Shown in pieces: positions 36,777 through 46,510 of a stretch of 64,000 bases of DNA. The stretch comes from Ferrovum sp. JA12 (GTDB taxonomy: Bacteria; Pseudomonadota; Gammaproteobacteria; Burkholderiales; Ferrovaceae), in contig NZ_LJWX01000002.1 of the NCBI RefSeq assembly GCF_001431705.1, positions 496,001 through 560,000 of the forward strand, given 5' to 3'. The translations under genes were made by a program, and so were the position numbers. The notes beneath the pieces are model-generated. The model made no database searches and was not told where the DNA came from. It worked only from the letters and a program-made list of their open reading frames with translations. Each line of letters starts with the position of its first letter. Position 1 is the stretch's first letter.

Positions 36777-38237
36777 ATGCGGTTCATTTATTTTACATGC
36801 TGTATATTAGGATTAAGTAGCTGTGCGGTTGGGCCGGACTTTAAGAGTCCTGCTGCACCACAGGTTATTTCCTACGTTAAAGAAGGGAATCCCTCTGCCA
36901 TTTCGGCGAATGAGAAGGATACTCATGGCGCTACCCAACATTTATCAGAGGCCAGCGTTAAAAAAGAATGGTGGCAAGCCTTTGGTAACGAGCAGTTAAA
37001 CCAGATGGTACAAGTGGCTCTTCATCACAATCCCAACTTAGAGTCCTTACAACAAACTCTGGTGAGCGCTACGCAAAATGCACTGGCTCTTGATCGATCC
37101 TTATCCTTGCCTGGTGTGAACGCCAATCTCTCTGAAACCAAACAGCGTTTTAATCCGGCATCCTTCGGTCAACCCAGTCCACCTAGTATTTTTAGTTTAA
37201 CTAATGCCTCGGTCAACGTTGCTTATAATTTAGATTTATTTGGCGGAGTGCGCCGACAATTGGAAGCCAGTTATGCCGAGGCGCAAAGTCAAGCGTACAC
37301 CTATGAAGCTGCAAAAATAACGTTGATTGCTAATGTGATTACCACCGCTATATCGCGGGCGCAAGTGAAGAATCAACTGGTACTCACCCGTACCATGATT
37401 CAGCAGCAGGAGGAGCTCTTCGGCATCACCAAAACACGTTATCAGTTAGGAGCTCTCTCGCCATCGGACGTGGCGAGCGCCAAGGAGTCCCTCGCGCAAA
37501 TGAGACAGTCGTTGCCTGCGTTGATCAGCCGTTATCAGCGTCTTGATCATCAGTTAGCAGTTTATTTAGGGCAAACTCCAGCACAAAGTCGGTTGGCTGA
37601 TCTTGATCTGTCAACTATACAACTACCGCAAGACCTCCCTTTATCAGTGCCTTCAACGCTTATTCGCCAACGCCCTGATATTTTAAATGCCGAGGCACTT
37701 CTTCATGCGGCCACGGCGCAAGTGGGGGTGGCTCTCTCCGGTGAATACCCCAATATCACGTTAAATGCCACCTACGGCACACTCTCAGCTAACCCCAACT
37801 CCATCTTTTCTAGAAATTCAGCGGTGTGGAGCTTGTCCTCTGGTATCGTCCAGCCATTATTTCACGGTGGGGCCTTAGAAGCGCAAACGGCGGCTGCTAA
37901 AGCCTCCTTAAAAAGTGCAGCCTTAACCTATCAACAAACGGTGTTGAATGCTTTCCAGAATGTGGCTGATAGCCTGACTACCCTTGAAGCGGACGGGCAA
38001 AATCTAGACCAAAGCCACCAAAGCTTTGAAGCTACCCTGGAGGAATTGAGTGTGATGCAAACGCAGTTTGAGACGGGGTCCATGAGCTATATTCAATTGC
38101 TGAATGCAAAACTTCATCAAGAACAATCTGCAATTGGTTTACTGCAGGCGCAAGCGGATCGCCTGAATGATACGGCGGCTTTTTTCTTGGCCTTGGGTGG
38201 CGGATGGAATAGCGACACGCTTTCTTCTAAACAATAA
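36777..38237 (+). CDS. RND efflux outer-membrane factor, lipoprotein (NodT/OprM family)
   Basis: TolC-like outer-membrane channel of a tripartite pump. 486 residues with lipobox GLSSC (Cys16) followed by AVGPDFKSPAAP, the usual start. Two OEP repeats contain KEWWQAFGNEQLNQMVQVALHHNPNLESL, VNVAYNLDLFGGVRRQLEA and IRQRPDILNAEALLHAATAQVGVALSGEYPNITL (each in blocks). Coding starts 3 bases behind moaE, but the next two genes show it belongs to the efflux operon. Confidence 0.92.
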   Translation: MRFIYFTCCILGLSSCAVGPDFKSPAAPQVISYVKEGNPSAISANEKDTHGATQHLSEASVKKEWWQAFGNEQLNQMVQVALHHNPNLESLQQTLVSATQNALALDRSLSLPGVNANLSETKQRFNPASFGQPSPPSIFSLTNASVNVAYNLDLFGGVRRQLEASYAEAQSQAYTYEAAKITLIANVITTAISRAQVKNQLVLTRTMIQQQEELFGITKTRYQLGALSPSDVASAKESLAQMRQSLPALISRYQRLDHQLAVYLGQTPAQSRLADLDLSTIQLPQDLPLSVPSTLIRQRPDILNAEALLHAATAQVGVALSGEYPNITLNATYGTLSANPNSIFSRNSAVWSLSSGIVQPLFHGGALEAQTAAAKASLKSAALTYQQTVLNAFQNVADSLTTLEADGQNLDQSHQSFEATLEELSVMQTQFETGSMSYIQLLNAKLHQEQSAIGLLQAQADRLNDTAAFFLALGGGWNSDTLSSKQ

Positions 38238-38263
38238 CTTATTCGGTATTGAAGAGAAAAACA

Positions 38264-39412
38264 ATGGACAGTCAACAGGGCACAAAGCAATCTTTAACCA
38301 GACGACGCATGATGATCATGTTAATTTTCGTGGTCATTTTAATGGGTGCTATCGTTGGGTTTAATTTATTCAAACAATATGCCATCAAAAAATACATGAG
38401 TGCTGCGGGGGTTCCTGCGCAAAGTGTTACAGCCATGAGGGTGTCTACTAGTCAATGGGTCCCTACTGTGGAAGAGGTAGCAAGCTTAAGAGCTCTGCAC
38501 GGTGTCACCCTCAGTACTGAGTCGGCGGGCCTCATTAAACAGGTGTTGTTTCATTCCGGTCAACGAGTAAAAGAGAAGCAAATCTTAGTGGTGATCAATA
38601 ATGATAACGAGTTAGCGCAATTACAAGTGCTAAAAGCGGCTCTCAATTTAGCCAAACTCGTTCTTGAGAGAGATCGCAAACAATATCGCGTCAAAGCCAT
38701 CAGTTTGTTACAACTTCAAAATGATGAGGCGGATTATCACAGTAAACTCGCGCAGGTAGCTGCGCAAAAGGCCTTGGTGGAGAAAAAAATCATCCGTGCC
38801 CCCTTTGCAGGACGAGTGGGTATTACTTCGGTAAATCCCGGGCAATATGTTAATGTGGGGGATAAAATTGTGAATTTAGAGCAAACATCTCCTCTGTTAG
38901 CTGATTTTAACGTTCCGCAATCGCTGTTAAGTGTGCTCAAAGTCAAACAGAGTATTTCAGTGACCACCGATGTGTGGCCTAACACCACTTTTAAGGGTGA
39001 AATTGATGCCTTAAGTTCTGATATTGATCAGGCTACCCGCAATATTGCTATCCAAGGAGTTATCCATAATGTGCAGGAACGCCTATTGCCTGGCATGTTT
39101 GTGATGATTCATTGGCAATATGGTGAGCCTCGGAATTACCTTACTCTGCCACAAAGTGCCATTAGCTTTAACCCTTACGGAGCCACGGTGTTTGTGGTGA
39201 AGGAGGGGGCAGCAGGTAAGGCCACCGCCGAGCAGGTATTTGTGACCACCGGGGCCACAAGAGGCGATCAAATTGCCGTTCTCTCAGGCTTGAAGCCAGG
39301 CGATTTAGTGGTGACGAGCGGGCAATTAAAGTTAAAAACAGGGATTCCTGTGACTGTCTCTCACCTTGTTGAGCCAGCCAATAATCCCGCCCCCACACCA
39401 CAAGAACATTAA
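38264..39412 (+). CDS. RND efflux periplasmic adaptor (membrane fusion protein)
   Basis: About 382 residues from ATG 38264 (GAAGAG ahead); a TTG at 38249 is in frame. One N-terminal membrane span (about 17-37), then the barrel-sandwich hybrid with lipoyl-like halves (AGLIKQVLFHSGQRVKEKQILV and KKIIRAPFAGRVGITSVNPGQYVNVGDKIVNL, in blocks), a short hairpin, a beta-barrel and a membrane-proximal domain. It joins the inner-membrane pump to the outer-membrane channel. The hairpin is short, as in MexH/HAE1 adaptors of this kind. Confidence 0.92.
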   Translation: MDSQQGTKQSLTRRRMMIMLIFVVILMGAIVGFNLFKQYAIKKYMSAAGVPAQSVTAMRVSTSQWVPTVEEVASLRALHGVTLSTESAGLIKQVLFHSGQRVKEKQILVVINNDNELAQLQVLKAALNLAKLVLERDRKQYRVKAISLLQLQNDEADYHSKLAQVAAQKALVEKKIIRAPFAGRVGITSVNPGQYVNVGDKIVNLEQTSPLLADFNVPQSLLSVLKVKQSISVTTDVWPNTTFKGEIDALSSDIDQATRNIAIQGVIHNVQERLLPGMFVMIHWQYGEPRNYLTLPQSAISFNPYGATVFVVKEGAAGKATAEQVFVTTGATRGDQIAVLSGLKPGDLVVTSGQLKLKTGIPVTVSHLVEPANNPAPTPQEH

Positions 39413-39425
39413 TAGGATTGCAATA

Positions 39426-42400
39426 ATGTCTTTTACAGATATTTTTATACGAAGACCCGTTTTGTCAGTGGTGGTGAGTTGTTTTATTCTGGTATTGGGT
39501 TTGCGTTCTATTTTTGGTTTACCCGTTAACCAATATCCGCGGACACAAAATGCTGTGGTTACCATTACCACTAATTATTTTGGCGCTGATGCCAGAACCG
39601 TGGCCGGTTTCATCACCCAGCCCCTAGAGTCCGCCATTGCGCAAGCTCAGGGGATAGATTATTTGTCCTCAAACAGTTTATTAGGGACCTCCATCATTAC
39701 CGCCACACTGCGTCTTAATTACGATCCAAATAAAGCGCTAACAGAGATCAACACTCAGGTAAACACCGTACTGAATCAATTGCCAACGGGTACTCAGCAA
39801 CCGGTGTTATCCGTCAAAATTGGCGAAACCATTGACTCGATGTATATGGGTTTTTACAGTGATGTATTGCCCACTAATAATGTTACGGATTTTTTATTAC
39901 GGGAAGTGAAGCCCCAACTAGATTCTATTGAAGGCGTGCAAACCGCAGAGATTTTAGGCGCGCGTAATTTTGCGCTACGGGCGTGGTTGATTGATAGCAA
40001 GATGGCAGCCACTGGGGTGAGTGCGGCAGAGGTGGCCGCAGCCTTAGCTGCTAACAATTACTTGGCTGCGATTGGGTCATCCAAGGGACAGGCCGTCAGT
40101 ATTGATTTAACGGCGAATACCGATTTACACAGTGTAGAGGAATTTAACAATCTGATTGTCAAACAATCGGGTAATACCATTGTGCGATTGAAGGATGTGG
40201 CCAAGGTAGTGTTAGGCGCTGATAACTACGATTTTAATGTGGCCTTTGATGGTCAGAAATCTGTATTTATCGGCATTAAAGTGGCGCCTAATGCCAATGT
40301 GCTCGATGTAGCCCAGCGTGTGCGTAAAGTGTTCCCCTCTATTAAAGCTAAACTGCCCACCGGGCTCACTGGCAATATTGTCTATGATTCCACTCAATAT
40401 ATTACAACCTCCATACATGAGGTAGCGAAAACCCTCATTGAGGCCTTAATTATTGTGACTTTAGTGATTTTTGTGTTCTTAGGAAATCTGCGGGCGGTAG
40501 TCATTCCTGTGGTGGCTATGCCCTTATCCTTAATCGGCACCTTTTTGGTTATGTTAATCTTGGGTTACTCCATTAACCTCTTAACGTTACTTGCCTTGGT
40601 TCTTGCCATCGGTCTTGTGGTGGATGACGCCATTATTGTGGTAGAAAACGTCGATCGCCATATGAATGAGGAAGGCAAGTCTGCTTGGGAGGCCTCGCTC
40701 TTAGCAGCCAGGGAATTGGGAGGACCCATTTTAGCGATGACGGTTGTGCTCATAGCAGTCTATATTCCCATTGGTTTTCAAGGAGGGTTAACGGGGGCAC
40801 TATTTACCGAGTTTGCTTTTACCCTAGCTGGGGCGGTGACTGTCTCTGGGATTATTGCACTTACTCTCTCGCCCATGATGTGCTCTAAATTTTTTACCAA
40901 TAACCAGCATGGTAACGCCTTTGCCCATTGGATTGACCGTCAGTTTGAAAGGGTTCATCAAGGCTATCAGCGGGTGTTAACGGCGCTGTTAAAAACCGAG
41001 TCAGTTCTTGTGGTCATGGGGGTATTATTATTGCTTGGCGCGGTCTATTTATTTATGACCTCCGCGAAGGAGTTGGCGCCCACGGAAGACCAAGGTATTG
41101 TTCTCTACTCCATGACCGGGCCTCCTAACCCCTCCTCCGATGAGATGCAACACTATGCTGATGAATTGCATCGTATTGCCAAAACCGAACCCGAGTATAT
41201 GCAAATGTTTCAAATAACGGGCTCACCTGTGATTAATCAGGGTATTGGTGGAGTGGTATTTAAACCTTGGGACCAACGTAAGAGGAGCGCTGAGGTCTTG
41301 CAAAAAGACCTGCAAATGAAATGGGGTGCTTTACCAGGAGCTCGGGTGGCGGCCTTTCAGTTTCCGCCATTGCCCGGCACTCAAGGGCTACCCGTCCAGT
41401 TTGTGATTAACACCACCGATTCTTTTGCTAATTTAAATGAAGTCGCACAAAAAGTGTTGGATGAGGCCAGAAATAGTGGGATGTTTTTCTTCATTGATAA
41501 GGATCTTAAAATTGATAAGCCCCAGTCTACCTTTGTGGTGGACCGAAATATGGCGAGTAATCTTGGGTTAACGCAAAAGGATATTGCCACGACTTTAAAT
41601 AGTGCGTTGGGAGCAGGCTATATAAATTACTTTTCAATAGAAGGACGCTCCTACAAAGTGATCCCGCAGGTGGAGCAGGTGGAGCGTCTTAATCCTGACC
41701 AGTTGTTAGATTTACACTTTAAAACGGCCAGTGGCCAAATGGTCAGTGCCCGCTCCATTGGTAAAATGACCCAAGAGGTAGTGCCTGAGGTGGTGAGCCA
41801 CTTTCAGCAACTCAATGCTACCACCATTGCCGGAGTTGCGACGCCCTTTGTCACCCAAGATCAAGTCTTAGCGTTCCTTAAAAAAACCACCTTAAAATAT
41901 GCGCCCTCAGGATACAACATTGATTATTCTGGCGCCTCAAGACAATATGTGAAGGAGTCAGGAAGTTTTGTTGTGACGTTACTTTTTGCTGTATTAATGG
42001 TGTATTTAGTGTTATCAGGGCTCTTTGAGAGCTTTAGAGACCCCATAGTGATTCTCTTTTCAGTGCCCATGGCTTTATTTGGCGCATTAATTTTTATTAA
42101 TTTAGGCGTCACCACTTTAAACATTTATACCCAGGTTGGGCTAGTTACCCTAATGGGACTCATTAGTAAACATGGAATTTTAATTGTGCAGTTTGCCAAT
42201 CAAAAACAACAGGAAGGCCTGTCTAAACTAGACGCGATAATTAGTGCTGCTACTATTCGTTTGCGACCTATTTTAATGACCACCGCGGCCATGGTGTTAG
42301 GGGTGTTACCCCTAGTGATAGCCAGCGGTGCCGGGGCGGCTGGGCGCCGGGCCATGGGAATTGTGATTTTTTCAGGGCTATCCATTGGCACGTTATTTAC

Positions 42401-42464
42401 GTTATTTGTGGTGCCTGCGGTATATTTGGTCCTGGCTCAAACGCACCAAAGGGCACAGGACTAA
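39426..42464 (+). CDS. RND multidrug efflux permease (HAE1 family)
   Basis: Inner-membrane proton antiporter, about 1012 residues from ATG 39426 (AGGATT ahead); the frame extends 20 codons further upstream without support. Twelve spans and two large periplasmic loops. FTDIFIRRPVLSVVVSC at the start, GLVVDDAIIVVENVDRHM carrying the proton-relay Asp pair in span 4, the matching Lys in LMGLISKHGILIVQFANQ of span 10, and AAMVLGVLPLVIASGAGA near the end. The substrate cannot be read from sequence. No TetR/MarR regulator lies next to the operon. Confidence 0.94.
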   Translation: MSFTDIFIRRPVLSVVVSCFILVLGLRSIFGLPVNQYPRTQNAVVTITTNYFGADARTVAGFITQPLESAIAQAQGIDYLSSNSLLGTSIITATLRLNYDPNKALTEINTQVNTVLNQLPTGTQQPVLSVKIGETIDSMYMGFYSDVLPTNNVTDFLLREVKPQLDSIEGVQTAEILGARNFALRAWLIDSKMAATGVSAAEVAAALAANNYLAAIGSSKGQAVSIDLTANTDLHSVEEFNNLIVKQSGNTIVRLKDVAKVVLGADNYDFNVAFDGQKSVFIGIKVAPNANVLDVAQRVRKVFPSIKAKLPTGLTGNIVYDSTQYITTSIHEVAKTLIEALIIVTLVIFVFLGNLRAVVIPVVAMPLSLIGTFLVMLILGYSINLLTLLALVLAIGLVVDDAIIVVENVDRHMNEEGKSAWEASLLAARELGGPILAMTVVLIAVYIPIGFQGGLTGALFTEFAFTLAGAVTVSGIIALTLSPMMCSKFFTNNQHGNAFAHWIDRQFERVHQGYQRVLTALLKTESVLVVMGVLLLLGAVYLFMTSAKELAPTEDQGIVLYSMTGPPNPSSDEMQHYADELHRIAKTEPEYMQMFQITGSPVINQGIGGVVFKPWDQRKRSAEVLQKDLQMKWGALPGARVAAFQFPPLPGTQGLPVQFVINTTDSFANLNEVAQKVLDEARNSGMFFFIDKDLKIDKPQSTFVVDRNMASNLGLTQKDIATTLNSALGAGYINYFSIEGRSYKVIPQVEQVERLNPDQLLDLHFKTASGQMVSARSIGKMTQEVVPEVVSHFQQLNATTIAGVATPFVTQDQVLAFLKKTTLKYAPSGYNIDYSGASRQYVKESGSFVVTLLFAVLMVYLVLSGLFESFRDPIVILFSVPMALFGALIFINLGVTTLNIYTQVGLVTLMGLISKHGILIVQFANQKQQEGLSKLDAIISAATIRLRPILMTTAAMVLGVLPLVIASGAGAAGRRAMGIVIFSGLSIGTLFTLFVVPAVYLVLAQTHQRAQD

Positions 42465-42470
42465 GTCCTA

Positions 42471-43247
42471 CTATTTATCCACAAAGGCGCGTTCGATCAC
42501 GTAGTCACCAGGCTCTCCAACGCCTTGAGAGATATTGAAACCCCGCTCATCAAGAAGCTTTGAGATGTCTTTGAGCATGCCTGGACTGCCACAAATCATT
42601 GCTCGGTCAACCTGTGGGTCAAGGGCTGGTAGGCCAATATCCTTGAATAATTGTCCCGTTTCAATGAGGGTAGTGACGCGTCCTGTGGTCTCAAACTCTT
42701 CCCGTGTGACAGTGGGGTAGTAAATCAGTTTTTGTCTAACCTCTTCACCAAAGAACTCATTGTTAGGTAGCTCATGCTTGATGAAGTCGCGATAAGCGAG
42801 CTCCGATACTTGCCTCACGCCATGCACGAGAATCACTTTATCAAAACGCTCATAGGTTTCAGGGTCTTTAATAATACTCATAAAGGGCGCCAACCCCGTG
42901 CCGGTAGCAAAGAGATACACATGTTTACCAGGCAGTAGATCATGAATGACAAGGGTGCCAACCGGTTTTTTACTAACGAGCACACTGTCGCCCACTTGAA
43001 TGTGCTGTAGGCGTGACGTTAATGGACCATTGGGCACTTTGATACTGAGAAACTCTAAATGCTCTTCATAATTGGCACTCGCAATACTATAGGCGCGGGT
43101 TAAGGGTTTCCCCTCCACCTCAAGGCCGATCATAACAAAATGCCCGTTTTCAAAACGAAGCCCTGCATCACGGGTTGTGGTAAAACTAAATAGTGTGTCG
43201 TTCCAATGATGAACTGAAAGTACTTTTTCTGTGCCAAAAGCTGCCAT
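42471..43247 (-). CDS. fpr: Ferredoxin-NADP(+) reductase
   Basis: 258-residue flavoprotein that passes electrons between NADPH and ferredoxin/flavodoxin. FAD motif RAYSIAS, IKVPNGPLTSRLQHIQVGD, NADP block FATGTGLAPFMSII, AMICGSPGMLKD, and the C-terminal VIERAFVDK typical of proteobacterial class IA enzymes. Normal length. Divergent from bioF (87-base AT-rich gap with TATAAT at 43288-43293); its 3' end converges with the RND gene. Confidence 0.93.
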   Translation of the reverse strand: MAAFGTEKVLSVHHWNDTLFSFTTTRDAGLRFENGHFVMIGLEVEGKPLTRAYSIASANYEEHLEFLSIKVPNGPLTSRLQHIQVGDSVLVSKKPVGTLVIHDLLPGKHVYLFATGTGLAPFMSIIKDPETYERFDKVILVHGVRQVSELAYRDFIKHELPNNEFFGEEVRQKLIYYPTVTREEFETTGRVTTLIETGQLFKDIGLPALDPQVDRAMICGSPGMLKDISKLLDERGFNISQGVGEPGDYVIERAFVDK

Positions 43248-43334
43248 AATTTAAATAACTGAATGATTAATAAATAGAATTCAACATTATAATAGTAATT
43301 AACTTTCCAATAAAGAACGATTCCTTATATTGAT

Positions 43335-44486
43335 ATGCATGATTTGTTTAAGCAACACCTCTTGAGCTGGCAAGAGAGGGGACTTTTGCGGCAAAGAAAA
43401 ATTATTTCTACCCCACAAAGCCCTCATTTGGTGGCAGACGGAACAGCCCTTTTATCTTTTGCCAGTAACGATTATTTAGGTTTAGCCAGTGAACCCGAAG
43501 TAATTAAAGCCATGCAGGACGCCCTAGCTCAGTATGGCGCAGGGTCAGGGTCCTCGGCCATGGTGAGTGGTCATAACACGTTAATTCATGAGCTAGAGTT
43601 AAGCTTTGCGCAATATCATAACTTACCAAAGGCCTTACATTTTTCTACGGGATATATGGCTAACCTGGGTGTATTAAAGGCCTTGGCCTTAGAGGATACG
43701 GCTTTTTTTTCCGACGCATTAAACCATGCGAGCTTAATTGACGGATTGCGTTTGAGTAAAGGCAGTACCCTGCATATTTATCCTCATCTTGATGTGGATA
43801 ATTTAGAACAGGCACTCAAGAGCTCAAGGCAGAGTAATAAATGGATAGTCACCGATGGCGTATTTAGTATGGACGGCGATATAGCGCCCCTCGATCAATT
43901 ACTGAATCTTGCTGAGCGCTATGATGCGTTTATTTATGTGGATGATGCCCATGGTTTTGGCGTATTGGGGACAAGTGGGCGCGGCATATTGGAGCATTTT
44001 TCGCTCAATTCACCACGTCTTTTATATATGGCCACTCTCGGTAAGGCGATGGGGGTGTTTGGCGCCTTGGTGGCAGGTGACGAGGTGCTAATCGATTGGA
44101 TTATGCAACAATCAAGAACCTATATTTTTACCACGGGTACGCCCGCGACTCTTGCTGCGGGAGCTCTCAAAGCTTTATCAATTCTTGAGAAGGACTCGAG
44201 CTATAATTATCAGTTAAAAAAATTAATCGCTTATTTGTCTAGTCAACTAGCTCACTTTACACAGTATACCAATGTCTCCCACAGTGCCATCCATCCATTA
44301 ATTATGGGTGAGAGTCATGTTGTGATGAGGGTAATGGAAAAATTATTAGGGGAGGGTATTTGGGTGCCGGCCATCAGACCCCCCACCGTGCCCCCTGGGA
44401 GTGCGAGATTGAGAATTAGTCTTTGTGCTAATCATAAGTTGAGTGATATTGATCGTTTGGTGGACGTGTTAACAAAGGTGTTATGA
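43335..44486 (+). CDS. bioF: 8-amino-7-oxononanoate synthase
   Basis: PLP enzyme that joins pimeloyl-thioester and alanine, first step of the biotin ring pathway. 383 residues: SFASNDYLGLASEPEV, GAGSGSSAMVSGHNTLIHELE, VTDGVFSMDGDIAPLDQL, VDDAHGFGVLGTSGRGI, PLP lysine in TLGKAMGVFGALVAG, and RPPTVPPGSARLRISLCA. Normal. Overlaps bioA by four bases. Neither bioB nor the pimeloyl genes bioC/bioH are in this operon. Confidence 0.95.
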   Translation: MHDLFKQHLLSWQERGLLRQRKIISTPQSPHLVADGTALLSFASNDYLGLASEPEVIKAMQDALAQYGAGSGSSAMVSGHNTLIHELELSFAQYHNLPKALHFSTGYMANLGVLKALALEDTAFFSDALNHASLIDGLRLSKGSTLHIYPHLDVDNLEQALKSSRQSNKWIVTDGVFSMDGDIAPLDQLLNLAERYDAFIYVDDAHGFGVLGTSGRGILEHFSLNSPRLLYMATLGKAMGVFGALVAGDEVLIDWIMQQSRTYIFTTGTPATLAAGALKALSILEKDSSYNYQLKKLIAYLSSQLAHFTQYTNVSHSAIHPLIMGESHVVMRVMEKLLGEGIWVPAIRPPTVPPGSARLRISLCANHKLSDIDRLVDVLTKVL

Positions 44487-45784
44487 AAAAAACTATCAGT
44501 AGTTGGGACGAGAGAAGTTTACAGGCCGTATGGCATCCTTGTACGCAAATGAAGTTTCATGAAGGCTTTGCACCTGTTGTAATTAAAGAGGCCCGTGGAG
44601 TAAAACTCTTTGACGAAGCAGGGAACAGTTATATTGATGCCATCAGCTCTTGGTGGGTGAATTTATTTGGTCACCAAAATGAGCGTATTAAACAAGCCGT
44701 GATTGAACAATTAAACCAGGTTGAACATGTGATGTTGGCGGGTTTTAGCCATAAACCGGTAATTGAACTCTCAGAGCGGCTCAGTGCTAAAACCAATTAT
44801 CAGCTGGGCCATGCTTTTTATGCCTCCGATGGCGCCTCGGCCACGGAGATTGCACTGAAGATGAGCGTCCATTACTGGCGCAATAAAGGTTTTCCCCACA
44901 AGCACCAGTTTTTAGCCTTGAAAAATAGTTACCACGGTGAAACCATGGGGGCCTTGGGCGTGACGGATATTGATCTCTTTAAACAGGCTTACCAGGATTT
45001 AATTCACATTGCGCCATTACTCCCAGTGCCCTATAGCCATGAGGCCCATGAAATAGAGCAATGCTTGGCTGTGGCGCAGACCTATCTTGAGGAGCATCAT
45101 CAACAACTGTCTTCCATGATTGTGGAGCCCTTGGTTCAAGCGGCCGCTGGCATGCTTTTTTATCCAAAGCAATATCTTGCAGGACTATCACAACTGGCTA
45201 AAGCCTATCAAGTCCATTTGATTGTTGATGAAATTGCCATGGGCTTTGGGCGCACGGGTAGTTTTTTTGCTTATCAACAAAGTACGGCCCAGCCTGACTT
45301 TATTTGTTTATCAAAGGGCATCACTGGTGGATTTTTACCTCTGTCAGCAGTGTTAACCACCGAGGAGGTATATCAAGAATTTTACAGTCATGATATTGCG
45401 CATGGTTTTTTACATTCCCATTCCTACACCGGTAATCCCTTAGCCTGTCGAGCGGCCCTTGAAGTGTTAAATATTTTTGATGAAGAGAGGGTACTCCAGA
45501 CTAACCAATCACGGCTTGAACTATTAAACCAATTAGTATTACCCCTTGTGCACCATCCCCGAGTGAACTCTTGGCGTCAACTGGGTATGATTTGGGTTTT
45601 TAGTATTGATACACAAAACCCTTCCTTTGCTAGAGAGTGTTATCAGTTGGGTTTACGCCACCATATTCTCATTCGACCCATCGGCAACCAGCTTTATTTT
45701 ATGCCGCCCTACACCATCACCGATGAGGAATTTATTGAGTTGGTCACAGGAACCTTATGCGTATTAAATGGAGTATCGGGATGA
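44483..45784 (+). CDS. bioA: Adenosylmethionine-8-amino-7-oxononanoate aminotransferase
   Basis: Transfers an amino group from S-adenosylmethionine to KAPA, giving DAPA. 433 residues: VWHPCTQMKFHEGFAP, ISSWWVNLFGHQN (substrate-specific Trp-Trp), YASDGASATEIALKMSVHYWRNKG, KNSYHGETMGALGVTD, VDEIAMGFGRTGSFFA, SKGITGGFLPLSAVL with the PLP lysine, and HSHSYTGNPLACRAALEVL. The ATG overlaps bioF by ATGA; its stop overlaps the bioD start the same way. Confidence 0.95.
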   Translation: MKKTISSWDERSLQAVWHPCTQMKFHEGFAPVVIKEARGVKLFDEAGNSYIDAISSWWVNLFGHQNERIKQAVIEQLNQVEHVMLAGFSHKPVIELSERLSAKTNYQLGHAFYASDGASATEIALKMSVHYWRNKGFPHKHQFLALKNSYHGETMGALGVTDIDLFKQAYQDLIHIAPLLPVPYSHEAHEIEQCLAVAQTYLEEHHQQLSSMIVEPLVQAAAGMLFYPKQYLAGLSQLAKAYQVHLIVDEIAMGFGRTGSFFAYQQSTAQPDFICLSKGITGGFLPLSAVLTTEEVYQEFYSHDIAHGFLHSHSYTGNPLACRAALEVLNIFDEERVLQTNQSRLELLNQLVLPLVHHPRVNSWRQLGMIWVFSIDTQNPSFARECYQLGLRHHILIRPIGNQLYFMPPYTITDEEFIELVTGTLCVLNGVSG

Positions 45785-46461
45785 AGCAGAGTGCGTTTTT
45801 CATTACCGGCACTGATACCGAGGTGGGAAAAACCACTTTTAGTGTCTTATTGCTAGATTATTTAGCGCACCAAGGCCTTAGAGTTTGTGGTTTTAAACCC
45901 GTGGCCTCAGGCGCCACATGGCGTCATGGTCAATTAGAAAATGATGATGTAATGGCATTACAGGGTGCCTCAAATACCGCCATTGAGCGCCATAAGATTA
46001 ATCCCTATTGCTTTGAACCTGCTATAGCGCCACACCTCGCCGCCCGGGAGGCGGGGATTGAGATAGATTTTGCAGTTATTCACAATCACTTTACCCAAGT
46101 GGCCTCGAGAGTGGATTGTGTGGTGGTTGAGGGGGCAGGGGGGATATTGGTGCCCCTGGCGGGCGAGAGGCTCACTATTGATCTGTGCCTTGAACTCCGT
46201 CTACCGGTAATTATTGTGGTAGGCATGCGTTTGGGATGCATCAATCATGCACTCTTAACGGAGCAATGTGTTGTCAGCCAGGGTTTGCGTGTGGTGGGAT
46301 GGGTGGCGAATCAGATTCATCCAAACATGGGTTACTATGAGGAGAACAAGGCGACATTAATAGCATTAATGCGCTCGCCACTCTTGGCTGAAATTCCTTA
46401 TCAACACGCAGATAAGAAAAATATCATATGGTATAAGGGAGAGGTGTTTAATCATGATTAA
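45781..46461 (+). CDS. bioD: Dethiobiotin synthetase
   Basis: ATP-dependent ring closure of DAPA with CO2. 226 residues from the ATG at 45781, which overlaps the bioA stop (ATGA); an ATG at 45757 is in frame but inside bioA. P-loop ITGTDTEVGKTTFSVLLL, FKPVASGAT, VEGAGGILVPL and a C-terminal switch region. Standard length. Last gene of bioF-A-D; the SSS transporter starts 49 bases later. Confidence 0.95.
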   Translation: MKQSAFFITGTDTEVGKTTFSVLLLDYLAHQGLRVCGFKPVASGATWRHGQLENDDVMALQGASNTAIERHKINPYCFEPAIAPHLAAREAGIEIDFAVIHNHFTQVASRVDCVVVEGAGGILVPLAGERLTIDLCLELRLPVIIVVGMRLGCINHALLTEQCVVSQGLRVVGWVANQIHPNMGYYEENKATLIALMRSPLLAEIPYQHADKKNIIWYKGEVFNHD

Positions 46462-46510
46462 ATATGGTTATACTATTTTGCTGAATTCTGTTAACAGTTA
46501 ATTTTAGATC

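Noticed and set aside
39366-39425. N-terminal extension of the RND pump
   Set aside because: It lies inside the adaptor gene; the ATG at 39426 gives the standard pump N-terminus.
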